From positions 1 to 12,083 of the forward strand of contig JAQWCZ010000041.1 in assembly GCA_028705705.1 (NCBI GenBank): DNA of 12,083 nucleotides, in the 5' to 3' direction. The notes beneath the pieces are model-generated. The model was not told where the DNA came from. It saw nothing but the letters and a program-made list of their open reading frames with translations, and ran no database searches. Both the position numbers and the translations under genes were made by a program. The stretch is from Paludibacter sp. GTDB taxonomy: Bacteria; Bacteroidota; Bacteroidia; Bacteroidales; Paludibacteraceae. Each line of letters begins with the position of its first letter. Position 1 is the first letter of the stretch. Positions 1 through 7,007 of this stretch are shown piece by piece.

Positions 1-1
1 T

Positions 2-673
2 ACAGCGATACTTTCGGGAGATGTAATGCAAATTATGGCGTATGAACTGCTGTTAGAAGCTCCCACCTCATATTTGAAAAAAGTCTTGCATTTATTTACC
101 ACAACTGCCTCAGAGATATGTGAAGGACAGCAATACGACATGGAATTTGAACAGCGGGAAGACGTTTTACCGGAAGAATACCTGGAAATGATACGGCTTA
201 AAACGGCGGTGTTGCTTGGTTGCTCTTTGAAAACAGGAGCCATCATTGGAGGTGCAACCAAAGAAGATGCAAATCGCTTGTATGATTTTGGTATCAACAT
301 CGGAATTGCTTTTCAGCTTAAGGATGACCTCTTGGATGTGTATGGTAATACAGAAAAATTTGGAAAACAGGTTGGAGGAGATATTTTATGCAATAAAAAG
401 ACTTATTTGTTTATTCATGCAAAAAAAACAGCTCAGGGAGAAATTCAGAAAAAATTGAATTACTGGTTGAATATTTCAAATCCTGAACCCTCTAAAAAGA
501 TTCACGAAGTGACAGAAATTTATAATCAACTGGGAGTTAAAAAAATATGCGAAGAAGCAATGAATATTTATTATGAAAAGGCCATCGCAAATCTTGAAAA
601 AGTAAGTGTATCATCTAATAAAAAACAGGAATTGAGAAAATTAGCTGAAAAATTAATGTTTAGAAACGATTAA
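2..673 (+). CDS. Polyprenyl (farnesyl/geranylgeranyl-type) diphosphate synthase, 5'-truncated by window edge
   Basis: This is the C-terminal two thirds of a trans-isoprenyl diphosphate synthase, which condenses isopentenyl diphosphate with allylic diphosphates to make precursors of quinones and cell-wall lipid carriers. The frame is open to the first base and reads TAILSGDVMQIMAYELL, the conserved helix of this family, so the ATG at 26 is internal and not the start. Visible family features are GQQYDMEFE, the KTAVLL...GAIIGG segment, the second aspartate-rich motif FQLKDDLLDVYG (Mg-diphosphate binding) and the FGKQVGGDI..KKT segment that follows it. The first DDxxD motif lies upstream, outside the window, so roughly 100 residues are missing. 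Chain length of the product cannot be judged because the residues before the first aspartate motif are not visible. The stop is TAA at 671-673. The next gene is 64 bp downstream on the same strand. Confidence 0.93.
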   Translation, partial: TAILSGDVMQIMAYELLLEAPTSYLKKVLHLFTTTASEICEGQQYDMEFEQREDVLPEEYLEMIRLKTAVLLGCSLKTGAIIGGATKEDANRLYDFGINIGIAFQLKDDLLDVYGNTEKFGKQVGGDILCNKKTYLFIHAKKTAQGEIQKKLNYWLNISNPEPSKKIHEVTEIYNQLGVKKICEEAMNIYYEKAIANLEKVSVSSNKKQELRKLAEKLMFRND

Positions 674-679
674 TTTATA

Positions 680-687
680 TATCTTTG
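680..687 (+). promoter_or_regulatory. Possible -7 promoter element (TATCTTTG) for the unknown gene at 738
   Basis: TATCTTTG matches the Bacteroidetes -7 consensus TAnnTTTG and lies about 50 bp before the ATG at 738, in the short gap after the polyprenyl synthase. No good TTTG -33 element is found 19-21 bp upstream, so this is a weak call. Read-through from the upstream gene is an alternative. Confidence 0.3.
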
Positions 688-737
688 CAATTGTGTGAAC
701 TTTTCAAGATAGATCACTTAATCAGTTAAATTTTTTC

Positions 738-1454
738 ATGCCATACCGCCGTTTACCCAATACTGACCAATCAAGATTAAGAGCCCTACGAGCCGTCATC
801 CAGAAAGAAGATAAATTAGGCTACAATAACCATGTTGTCGCATTTAAGACTATTCTTGAGGCAAAGAATTTCCTGTCGGTTTTTGAGAAACAACAGTTAC
901 AATACCAACAAACCCTTGAAAATCAGATAAACGCGAATAAAAGATATCAACAGATTATACACAATGTTCGTCTGTATATTTCTCATTTTATTCAAGTTTT
1001 TAACCTGGCTGTTATCCGTGGTGACATAAAAAAAGAACACAAATTATTTTATCAATTGGATCCGGAAGTTCATAATGTCCCTGATTTAAGTACTGAATCA
1101 GCGTTGCTACATTGGGGTAAATGCATAATTGATGGAGAGAATGAACGCATCCGGAACGGAGGACTTCCCATTTATAATCCTGCAATAGCAAAAGTAAAGG
1201 TTCATTATGAAATTTTCAAGGAATATAAATCCACGCAAAAAATTTATCAGAATTCAACTGCTCGTCAATGGGAAGAGCTTGTCAGTCTTAGAAAGAAAGG
1301 TGACGAAATTATCCTGGAAATATGGAATCAGGTAGAAGCTTTTTACAAAGACATGCATCCTTTTGATAAATTAGAAAAATGCCGTGAATATGGCTTGGTA
1401 TATTATTATCGAAAAGGAGAACCGGAACTTACCAGATCGTCTCCGACGGAGTAA
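738..1454 (+). CDS. Conserved-looking helical protein of unknown function (238 aa)
   Basis: I cannot assign a function. The product is soluble, with no signal peptide or membrane segment. It is rich in Lys, Glu, Gln and Tyr, with long predicted helices: a Gln-rich, probably coiled-coil stretch near residues 50-75 (KQQLQYQQTLENQINANKRY) and further charged helices to about residue 220. The start is basic and begins MPYRRLPNTDQSRLRALRAV, with Arg residues at 4, 5, 13, 15 and 18. Codon use and composition resemble the neighbours, so recent transfer is not suggested. From memory, similar proteins are annotated as hypothetical in other Bacteroidales, but this was not searched. The ATG at 738 follows a TTTTTTC stretch with no Shine-Dalgarno sequence. 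The last 26 bp overlap, in antisense, the 3' end of the cyclo-ligase gene on the other strand. Confidence 0.82.
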   Translation: MPYRRLPNTDQSRLRALRAVIQKEDKLGYNNHVVAFKTILEAKNFLSVFEKQQLQYQQTLENQINANKRYQQIIHNVRLYISHFIQVFNLAVIRGDIKKEHKLFYQLDPEVHNVPDLSTESALLHWGKCIIDGENERIRNGGLPIYNPAIAKVKVHYEIFKEYKSTQKIYQNSTARQWEELVSLRKKGDEIILEIWNQVEAFYKDMHPFDKLEKCREYGLVYYYRKGEPELTRSSPTE

Positions 1455-2037
1455 TAACCCTATCCATTTTGATATCGTATGAAGCTGACGGGATCGTTTC
1501 GTAAAGCTGAAAATCAAAACCGATCCCCCATTTTTTAATACGTTTGTTTTTAAAATATCTGTCATAATATCCTTTACCTCGGCCAATTCTTTTCTTTTTT
1601 CGATCAAAGGCAACACCTGGTACAATTACAATATCTACGGTTTTTAGGTAATCCCGTCCTGACATAGGTTCCATAATTTTTAAATTTCCCATTGTAAGCA
1701 TATCCTCAGAAACAAAAGGACGAATTGTCATGTGATGACCTTTCACAATTGGGAGTAAAATAGTTTTTGTGTTACTCCATTTTTTTATAAAAGAATGGGT
1801 AGGTAATTCATCAGACACAGACCAATACATAAGGATCGTATTTGCCTTTTTAAACTCTGGCATCTGCTCAATTTTTAGATATACAGCTTCAGCTTGTTCT
1901 TTTTTGAAAGTGTCTGAAATGTTTTGCTTTTTGATCCTAATTTCTGCGCGAACGATATTTTTTTGAGAATCAGTAAGTTCATCATCAAATGAACGAATAA
2001 ACAAACTTTTAAAAGATTGAATCAGATTTTTTTTCAT
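1429..2037 (-). CDS. 5-formyltetrahydrofolate cyclo-ligase (5,10-methenyl-THF synthetase)
   Basis: The cytosolic enzyme converts 5-formyl-THF to 5,10-methenyl-THF with ATP, returning a stored or inhibitory folate to one-carbon metabolism. The family signature is clear: VIVPGVAFDRKKKRIGRGKGYYDRYF, with PGVAFD at residues 140-145 and the phosphate-binding GRGKGYYDR at 152-160. The SVSDELPT segment (73-80) fits the folate-binding region, and the end MDRVITPSETIW is typical. The protein is 202 aa, slightly long for the family (about 180-200). The extra length is about 25 N-terminal residues before the usual first helix (IVRAEIRIKK), and no good internal Met offers a shorter start. It lies 21 bp downstream of the DUF4294 gene on the same strand, so the two are probably cotranscribed. 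No Shine-Dalgarno sequence is present. The 3' end overlaps the convergent gene 738-1454 by 26 bp. Confidence 0.93.
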   Translation of the reverse strand: MKKNLIQSFKSLFIRSFDDELTDSQKNIVRAEIRIKKQNISDTFKKEQAEAVYLKIEQMPEFKKANTILMYWSVSDELPTHSFIKKWSNTKTILLPIVKGHHMTIRPFVSEDMLTMGNLKIMEPMSGRDYLKTVDIVIVPGVAFDRKKKRIGRGKGYYDRYFKNKRIKKWGIGFDFQLYETIPSASYDIKMDRVITPSETIW

Positions 2038-2058
2038 AAATTAAAATTAATATAAACA

Positions 2059-2664
2059 CTACAATTGACCCGCTTCGACCAACAAAATGACTCTTTCAAC
2101 AATTCGATCATTTCCATCGGCATCGTATTCTGACTTTAAATTGGAACCAAATATACGTGCAACACCTTGCCAGAAAAAGGCGGAAATACTTCCTCGATAG
2201 CTTTTTATCAGGTCATAAGAAGTTGAATTACATTCCCGATCAATCAATTTCAGGAGCATCCTTCCCTGATTGATTGTAAGTTTACGCAGTTCAGGTTCAT
2301 ATCTTTTGAAAATTTCTTTTTCATATTGTGCCAGATATTTCTTTCTGTCACTTTCTTTTTGAATGTCTTCCAGCAATGTATTAACCCTGATTAGTTCAGT
2401 ACTTACAATTTTTGCATAAGGTAGCGCTTTCTTAACGTCTCTGACAGTACGCCAAAAAAATTGTTCCTGCCTTTTACTTCTTAATCTTGGAAATACATAA
2501 ATGTCTCTTAGAAATGCCAGATATACAGTATCATTTCCAAAAATCTGTACTGCAAGACGCTGGCTTCCCGGAGGTAATGGCTCATGCTTTTGCTGTGCAG
2601 GTAACATAGCAAAAAAAACTGTCATGAAAACCAATAAAATCAATATGTTGAGCTTTTTAAACAT
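2059..2664 (-). CDS. DUF4294 family exported protein
   Basis: A secreted or periplasmic protein of unknown function found in Bacteroidetes. The start MFKKLNILILLVFMTVFFAMLPAQQ is a signal peptide (Lys-rich, long hydrophobic core, cleavage near LPA|QQ). The mature part carries the features I associate with DUF4294: GNDTVYLAFLRDIYVFPR (43-60), the WRTVRDVKKALPYAK segment (71-85), the LTINQGRMLLKLIDRE stretch, and LIKSYRGSISAFFWQGVARIFGSNLK near the C-terminus. The ATG at 2664 is preferred; an in-frame TTG at 2667 adds only one codon. It has a near-perfect Bacteroidetes promoter just upstream (2670-2700), so close that the mRNA may be leaderless. It is followed after 21 bp by the formyltetrahydrofolate cyclo-ligase gene. 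The pairing is probably an operon, but there is no obvious shared function. Confidence 0.88.
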   Translation of the reverse strand: MFKKLNILILLVFMTVFFAMLPAQQKHEPLPPGSQRLAVQIFGNDTVYLAFLRDIYVFPRLRSKRQEQFFWRTVRDVKKALPYAKIVSTELIRVNTLLEDIQKESDRKKYLAQYEKEIFKRYEPELRKLTINQGRMLLKLIDRECNSTSYDLIKSYRGSISAFFWQGVARIFGSNLKSEYDADGNDRIVERVILLVEAGQL

Positions 2665-2669
2665 CAATG

Positions 2670-2700
2670 CAAAAGTATAAAATTTGATTCAAAAAACAAA
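2670..2700 (-). promoter_or_regulatory. Bacteroidetes-type promoter for DUF4294-cyclo-ligase operon
   Basis: Read on the minus strand, TTTG (2697-2700), a 19-bp spacer and TACTTTTG (2670-2677) match the Bacteroidetes housekeeping pattern TTTG-N19-21-TAnnTTTG. The -7 box ends only 5 bp before the ATG at 2664, so transcription would start at or very near the start codon. Confidence 0.65.
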
Positions 2701-2717
2701 TAATTAAATTTAATTAT
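2700..2717. repeat. 18-bp perfect AT palindrome beside the divergent promoter
   Basis: ATAATTAAATTTAATTAT reads identically on both strands and abuts the -33 element of the minus-strand promoter. It could be an operator or simply a product of the very AT-rich context. It has no GC in it and no terminator tail. Confidence 0.4.
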
Positions 2718-2795
2718 ATAAGTAAGAATTATTTAATGATTTTTTCAGCATAAAATTTAAAAAGTTGTAATGATATTGAATTTAATAAGTAAAAA

Positions 2796-2827
2796 TTTGT
2801 ACATTCTTTTGTTGTTTAATATTTTTG
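2796..2827 (+). promoter_or_regulatory. Bacteroidetes-type promoter for the outer-membrane gene pair
   Basis: TTTG (2796-2799), a 20-bp spacer and TATTTTTG (2820-2827) fit the TTTG-N19-21-TAnnTTTG pattern. Transcription would start near 2833-2835, leaving a leader of about 30 nt before the ATG at 2863. It points away from the minus-strand promoter at 2670-2700. Confidence 0.65.
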
Positions 2828-2862
2828 AAGTCTGATTGTTTATATTTTAAAACTTAAACCTT

Positions 2863-3684
2863 ATGTTGATGAGAAAAATTTTCTTTATCCTGATGAATCT
2901 TGTGCAGGTATCTGCATTTGCACAAATTACATCCTCGATTCCAACTTCTTCCTCAATTGCAAACACCTCTGTGTCAGATTTAAAGCACTGGTCACCTTTT
3001 CATAATCCGGCGTGTTTATCAGCAAAGATCATACCTCAATTGGGTTTTATCTTTGAGAACCGTTATATTACAACAGCACTTGCGGAAAAATGTTTATATC
3101 TGACTTATCCAGTTAATCATTTTGTTGCAGCTTTTTCAGCGATGCATCAGGGTTTTTCTCTTTATCATGAAATTCTGTTGGGTTTGTCTGTTTCAAGAAA
3201 TTTTTCTGAACGTTTTAGTTTGGGCGTCCAGTTTAATTATCATACGGTGTATTTTGCACCATCCAATGCTTATTATGCGATCATTTATCCTCAAATCGGG
3301 TTGATCATTCCAATTGAAAATAGTTTCAGGTTAGGTTTTCATGTTTCCAATCCTTTTGGTTCGCATATAAAAGGGGAGACACAAACAAAATATTTGCCGG
3401 CAGTATTTAGTTTAGGTTGTGCCTACGATTTTTCACCTGAATTCTGCTGGCGTTTTCAGGCAGACAAGGAAATACGCAGTAATTACAGGTTCGCAAGCGC
3501 TTTCGATTATTATATGACGAATCAAACCCGCTTTCAACTTGGTGCTTATGTTCATGAATTCCTGGTTCCCTGCATGGGTTTTGGATTTAAACTATCCCCT
3601 TTTACGTTTGATTTGCTAACAGAGTTGCATCCTTTGTTGGGATTAAATACAATCGCTCAAATACAGTATTGTATAAATCGTTAA
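2863..3684 (+). CDS. PorV/FadL-like outer-membrane beta-barrel protein, function unknown
   Basis: The 273-aa product begins with a signal peptide (MLMRKIFFILMNLVQVSAFA|Q). The mature protein opens with ANTSVSDLKHWSPFHNPACLS, which resembles the 'AxtavaddaxaxxxNPA' start of PorV/FadL-like barrels in Bacteroidetes. It continues as alternating amphipathic strands rich in Phe and Tyr, with turn-like breaks. Examples are RFSLGVQFNYHTVYF and FRLGFHVSNPFGSHIKG. At 273 residues it could form a barrel of roughly 10-14 strands. The C-terminus (IAQIQYCINR) lacks the aromatic last residue common in outer-membrane proteins, though the strand itself is present. Two starts are possible, ATG at 2863 or ATG at 2869; both retain the signal peptide. 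The HhH/barrel gene starts 36 bp downstream, so the two likely form one operon. Function is unknown; a role as a transporter or assembly partner for the next protein is only inference. Confidence 0.8.
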   Translation: MLMRKIFFILMNLVQVSAFAQITSSIPTSSSIANTSVSDLKHWSPFHNPACLSAKIIPQLGFIFENRYITTALAEKCLYLTYPVNHFVAAFSAMHQGFSLYHEILLGLSVSRNFSERFSLGVQFNYHTVYFAPSNAYYAIIYPQIGLIIPIENSFRLGFHVSNPFGSHIKGETQTKYLPAVFSLGCAYDFSPEFCWRFQADKEIRSNYRFASAFDYYMTNQTRFQLGAYVHEFLVPCMGFGFKLSPFTFDLLTELHPLLGLNTIAQIQYCINR

Positions 3685-3720
3685 ATTACAATGATTTCAA
3701 AGGATTTTAACCTTGATTTT

Positions 3721-5769
3721 ATGAAAAGATTCCTATTTATCCAATTGTTTTTATTTTGTTGTTCTCTGATTTCTAAAGCAGGGTTTGATTTACCCAATTT
3801 TGAAATTGAACAGTTTCTTACAGACGTGTATGAACAATATACGGAAGAAACAGAATCAGAAATGGATTTCACGGTTTACTTTGAAGAATTAATTTATTTA
3901 AATCAGCATCCTTTAGATTTAAATCAGGTAGAAAGAGAAGATCTTAGTAAAATGTTTTTTCTTTCGGATATTCAAATTGAAAATATTCTGTATTACCGAT
4001 ACAAAGTAGAACAATTCTTTTCAATTTACGAATTGATACTGGTGGAGGGACTTGATATGACCGATATCAGGAGAATGTTGCCCTTTGTGACACTTTCTGA
4101 ATCGAAAGATAAATACGAAAAAATAAATTTGAAGCAGGTTATCAGATTTGGTAAAAGTGAGTTAATATCACGCTTTGATTTCGTTCCGGAACTGAAAGAT
4201 GGTTATCGCATTCATGAGTTAGATAGTAACGGATATCAGGGTAACAGCTTATACAATCACTTGAAATACAGATATCATTACAAAGACAGATTATACCTTA
4301 ATGTTACTGCAGAAAAAGATGCAGGTGAACAATTCTATGGTAAACGAAATAAAGGTTATGACTTCTATTCTGCTTCTGTTCAACTAAAGAATCTGGGATT
4401 TATTCAAAATTTGATAATAGGAGATTATCAGGCTGGTTTTGGACAAGGACTTGTTATTCGGCAAGCGTTTAGAACCGGAAAATCTGCGCTAACAACCAAA
4501 GTCTGTGATTTGAATCCAGGCTTTAAACGTTATGGCTCAACAAATGAATTTAATTATTTGAGAGGAATAGCTCTTACAATGCAATTTTTGCACATGAATG
4601 TACATGTCTTTTATTCAGGAAGGAAACTTGATGGCAATCTACAGGAGGATGTTTTAACCGGTTTTTATAAAACCGGATATCACAGGACAATGGCTGAGAT
4701 GGAGAAGAAAAACAGGGTAAAACAATTGATCAGTGGAATTAACTGGTCCTATAACGGCTCGTGGTTTCAACTTGGAATTAGTGGTATGATGATGAAACAG
4801 GATAAAAAATTAATTCCCCCAACGTATCCTTATAATCTTTTTTATTTTAAGGGAAACGGACAATGGTTTTCAGGATTTCATTATCGTTTCCGGCTACAAA
4901 AATTTAATTTTTTTGGAGAAACAGCATTCTCAGAAATGAAATATCCGGCAATTATTTGTGGTATTAGCTTTTCTCCTGTTTCACGTGTTAATTTAGCATT
5001 ATTATATCGTTACTATGCTCCTGAATATGATGCACTTTTTGCTTCTGCATTTTCCGAAGGAACAAGAACCTGTAATGAGCAGGGTGTTTATTTTGGAGCA
5101 GAGGTACTACTTGTGAAAAACTGGAAAATAGCTTTTTATGCAGACAGTTATCGTTTTCCCTGGTTACGTTATGGCGTTGATTTTCCTTCGCAAGGTATTG
5201 ATTATTTATTACAGTTTTTTTACACTCCCTCCAGAAACTTAACTATAACTTGTCGTACGAAATATAAAAAGAAATTAGAGAACCGATCCGGATTTTCCCA
5301 AATAACACCCGAAGTAGCACAATTCAGCAAAGCTTCAATTCGTCTTCAGTCTGTTTATAAAACAGGAATATTTGAATTTAAACAACAAATAGATTTTAAT
5401 TTTGCGGATAAAAGTATGGAAGCGTGTACCTATGGCATATTGGCAAGTCAGGAAATGAAAGTAAATTTTAAAAGCATACCTCTGGGTCTGGATTTTTGTT
5501 ATTTGTTTTATGATGCAGCAGATTATGAGAACCGTGTTTACAAATACGAAAAAGATATTTTATATGCTTTTTCTGTACCGGCACATTTTGGATTGGGTAA
5601 CAGGTATTATATAAATACACGTTATGAAATCACTCCAGGATTAAGTTGTTGGTTGAAGTTTTCTCAACAGATGTACGCCGATGATCGGGAATTCATAGGG
5701 AGTGGACTTGAAACAATATCGGGTAATAAAAAAACTGAAATTAAGTTGTTAATTCGTTTGAAGTTTTAA
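3721..5769 (+). CDS. Exported helix-hairpin-helix (ComEA-like) domain plus outer-membrane beta-barrel protein
   Basis: The 682-aa protein has three parts. First is a signal peptide (MKRFLFIQLFLFCCSLISKA, residues 1-20; no lipobox). Next is a helix-hairpin-helix unit at about residues 64-123, where PLDLNQVEREDLSKMFFLS and ILYYRYKVEQFFSIYELILVEGLD match the ComEA pattern 'xNxAxxeeLxxlpgi...iixyR...gxFxsxxeLxxVxGi'. Last is a long beta-strand-rich region (about 135-682) with repeated aromatic strands, ending TEIKLLIRLKF; a terminal Phe is typical of outer-membrane barrels. I chose ATG 3721 over the in-frame ATG at 3691 because the signal peptide starts directly at MKRF; the earlier start would bury it behind ten polar residues. 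HhH domains usually bind DNA non-specifically, so a periplasmic DNA-handling role is possible. The hairpin residues here (FFLSD) lack the usual LPGIG glycines, so it may instead be a structural or protein-binding plug. Function is unproven. Confidence 0.86.
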   Translation: MKRFLFIQLFLFCCSLISKAGFDLPNFEIEQFLTDVYEQYTEETESEMDFTVYFEELIYLNQHPLDLNQVEREDLSKMFFLSDIQIENILYYRYKVEQFFSIYELILVEGLDMTDIRRMLPFVTLSESKDKYEKINLKQVIRFGKSELISRFDFVPELKDGYRIHELDSNGYQGNSLYNHLKYRYHYKDRLYLNVTAEKDAGEQFYGKRNKGYDFYSASVQLKNLGFIQNLIIGDYQAGFGQGLVIRQAFRTGKSALTTKVCDLNPGFKRYGSTNEFNYLRGIALTMQFLHMNVHVFYSGRKLDGNLQEDVLTGFYKTGYHRTMAEMEKKNRVKQLISGINWSYNGSWFQLGISGMMMKQDKKLIPPTYPYNLFYFKGNGQWFSGFHYRFRLQKFNFFGETAFSEMKYPAIICGISFSPVSRVNLALLYRYYAPEYDALFASAFSEGTRTCNEQGVYFGAEVLLVKNWKIAFYADSYRFPWLRYGVDFPSQGIDYLLQFFYTPSRNLTITCRTKYKKKLENRSGFSQITPEVAQFSKASIRLQSVYKTGIFEFKQQIDFNFADKSMEACTYGILASQEMKVNFKSIPLGLDFCYLFYDAADYENRVYKYEKDILYAFSVPAHFGLGNRYYINTRYEITPGLSCWLKFSQQMYADDREFIGSGLETISGNKKTEIKLLIRLKF

Positions 5770-5834
5770 GAAATTTTGATATTTTTATGGTGTTATTTGC
5801 CAATAGAACAATTATTTAGTACATTTTGTAATCT

Positions 5835-5860
5835 CTACATTGCAAATTGTAGTTTTTTTT
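5835..5860 (+). terminator. Putative intrinsic terminator after the HhH/barrel gene
   Basis: Stem CTACA (5835-5839) pairs with TGTAG (5848-5852) around an 8-nt loop and is followed directly by eight T residues (5853-5860). The stem is short and only moderately stable, but the T-tract is ideal. It lies 66 bp after the stop at 5769 and overlaps the -33 region of the pta promoter. Confidence 0.5.
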
Positions 5861-5869
5861 GTATTTTTG
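5839..5869 (+). promoter_or_regulatory. Bacteroidetes-type promoter for the pta cluster
   Basis: ATTG (5839-5842), a 19-bp spacer and TATTTTTG (5862-5869) fit the TTTG-N19-21-TAnnTTTG pattern, with a perfect -7 box and one mismatch in the -33 box. The predicted start near 5875 gives a leader of about 60 nt before the pta ATG at 5937. Confidence 0.55.
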
Positions 5870-5936
5870 TGGTGTTTTTTCGATAAAAAAGTTTCAAAAA
5901 TAAACGTGTTTCAACAGAAAAATTATTATCCACAAA

Positions 5937-6938
5937 ATGAATTTATTAAACCAAATCATGCAACGTGCCAAGGCCAATCCACAAAGGATTGTTTTACCTG
6001 AGGGTACTGAAATCCGAACCTTAAAAGCTGCTGATATTATTTTAAAAAATAAAGTAGCAAAAATCATTCTGATAGGTAATGAAAAAGAAATATTATCGCT
6101 TGCCATCAGGGAAAAATTACATTACATTACAGATGCTACTATAATTGATCCGGAATTGGATGTAAATATGGTAAAATATACCAGTTTGTTATACGAAGTT
6201 CGAAAGAATAAAGGAATGACTATTGAAGAAGCAGAAAAGCTTGCGAGAAATCCATTATATCTGGCTTGTTTGATGATAAAAAACGGAGATGCAGATGGAG
6301 AACTTGCCGGAGCGCAAAACACGACGGGTGATGTATTACGTCCCGCTTTCCAGATAGTCAAAACATTATCGGGAATTTCGGTTGTTTCTGGTGCTTTTTT
6401 GATGTTTACCCCCAAGCCTGAATATGGAGAAAATGGGTTGGTAGTTTTTGCGGATTGTGCTGTGAATCCAAATCCTTCTGCAAAAGAACTGGCTGAGATT
6501 GCTGTTTCTTCGGCTAAAACAACCCGAGCAATAGCCGGGATTGAGCCAAAGGTGGCCATGTTGAGTTTTTCAACAAAAGGAAGCGCGAAACACGAACTTG
6601 TGGATAAGGTAGTTGAAGCGACCAATATTGCTAAATCAATGAATCCTGACTTGCAAATTGATGGTGAAATGCAGGCGGATGCTGCCTTGGTTCCTATGAT
6701 AGGAAAAAGTAAAGCTCCCAATAGCAGCATTGCCGGTCAAGCAAATGTACTGGTATTCCCGGATTTACAATCGGGTAACATAGGTTATAAATTAGTGGAA
6801 CGTTTGTCAGGCACTCAAGCAGTTGGACCAATTTTACAGGGGATGGCAGCTCCTATAAATGATTTATCAAGAGGTTGTTCTGTGGATGATATTGTAAACA
6901 TGATTGCTATTACAGCCAATCAGGCGATGAACTTATAA
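5937..6938 (+). CDS. pta: Phosphate acetyltransferase (phosphotransacetylase, short single-domain form)
   Basis: Cytosolic enzyme converting acetyl-CoA plus phosphate to acetyl phosphate plus CoA, the first half of acetate formation. The 333-aa length fits the short, single-domain class rather than the long enterobacterial form. Motifs in order: DGELAGAQNTTGDVLRPAFQ (120-139), MLSFSTKGSA (208-217), QIDGEMQADAA (240-250), GNIGYKLVER (280-289), GPILQGMAAP (297-306) and DLSRGCSVDDI (309-319). The last holds the Ser, Arg and Asp corresponding to catalytic Ser309, Arg310 and Asp316 of the Methanosarcina enzyme; Arg135 and Arg289 match its other two active-site arginines. A phosphate butyryltransferase is a related alternative, but ackA two genes on supports acetate. 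The ATG at 5937 gives the standard N-terminus, and there is no Shine-Dalgarno sequence. The next gene follows after 69 bp with no obvious promoter. Confidence 0.95.
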   Translation: MNLLNQIMQRAKANPQRIVLPEGTEIRTLKAADIILKNKVAKIILIGNEKEILSLAIREKLHYITDATIIDPELDVNMVKYTSLLYEVRKNKGMTIEEAEKLARNPLYLACLMIKNGDADGELAGAQNTTGDVLRPAFQIVKTLSGISVVSGAFLMFTPKPEYGENGLVVFADCAVNPNPSAKELAEIAVSSAKTTRAIAGIEPKVAMLSFSTKGSAKHELVDKVVEATNIAKSMNPDLQIDGEMQADAALVPMIGKSKAPNSSIAGQANVLVFPDLQSGNIGYKLVERLSGTQAVGPILQGMAAPINDLSRGCSVDDIVNMIAITANQAMNL

Positions 6939-7007
6939 ATGGCAAATTTTGGTTGATAATTCAGCAAACAATATTTTATTGAAAGAAATTTTTAACAGAT
7001 AAATGAC

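Noticed and set aside
707..737. TTAA/TTAA mini hairpin followed by T6 before the gene at 738
   Set aside because: A four-pair all-AT stem is too weak to call a terminator; T-runs are common in this AT-rich DNA.
1440..1450. CTCC-GAC-GGAG mini hairpin as a terminator between convergent genes
   Set aside because: It has only four base pairs, lies inside coding sequence, and no T-tract follows on either strand.
3691..3720. Earlier ATG for the HhH/barrel protein
   Set aside because: It adds ten polar residues in front of a clear signal peptide that begins at MKRF (3721).
6122..6730. A 202-codon open frame on the minus strand, antisense to pta
   Set aside because: The protein is Ser/Ala/Ile-rich low-complexity sequence, as expected of the mirror frame of a real gene, and it lies wholly inside the well-supported pta.
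6939..7007. Separate promoter for the dehydrogenase-like gene
   Set aside because: No TAnnTTTG box with a suitable -33 element was found in the 69-bp gap; read-through from pta is the simpler view.
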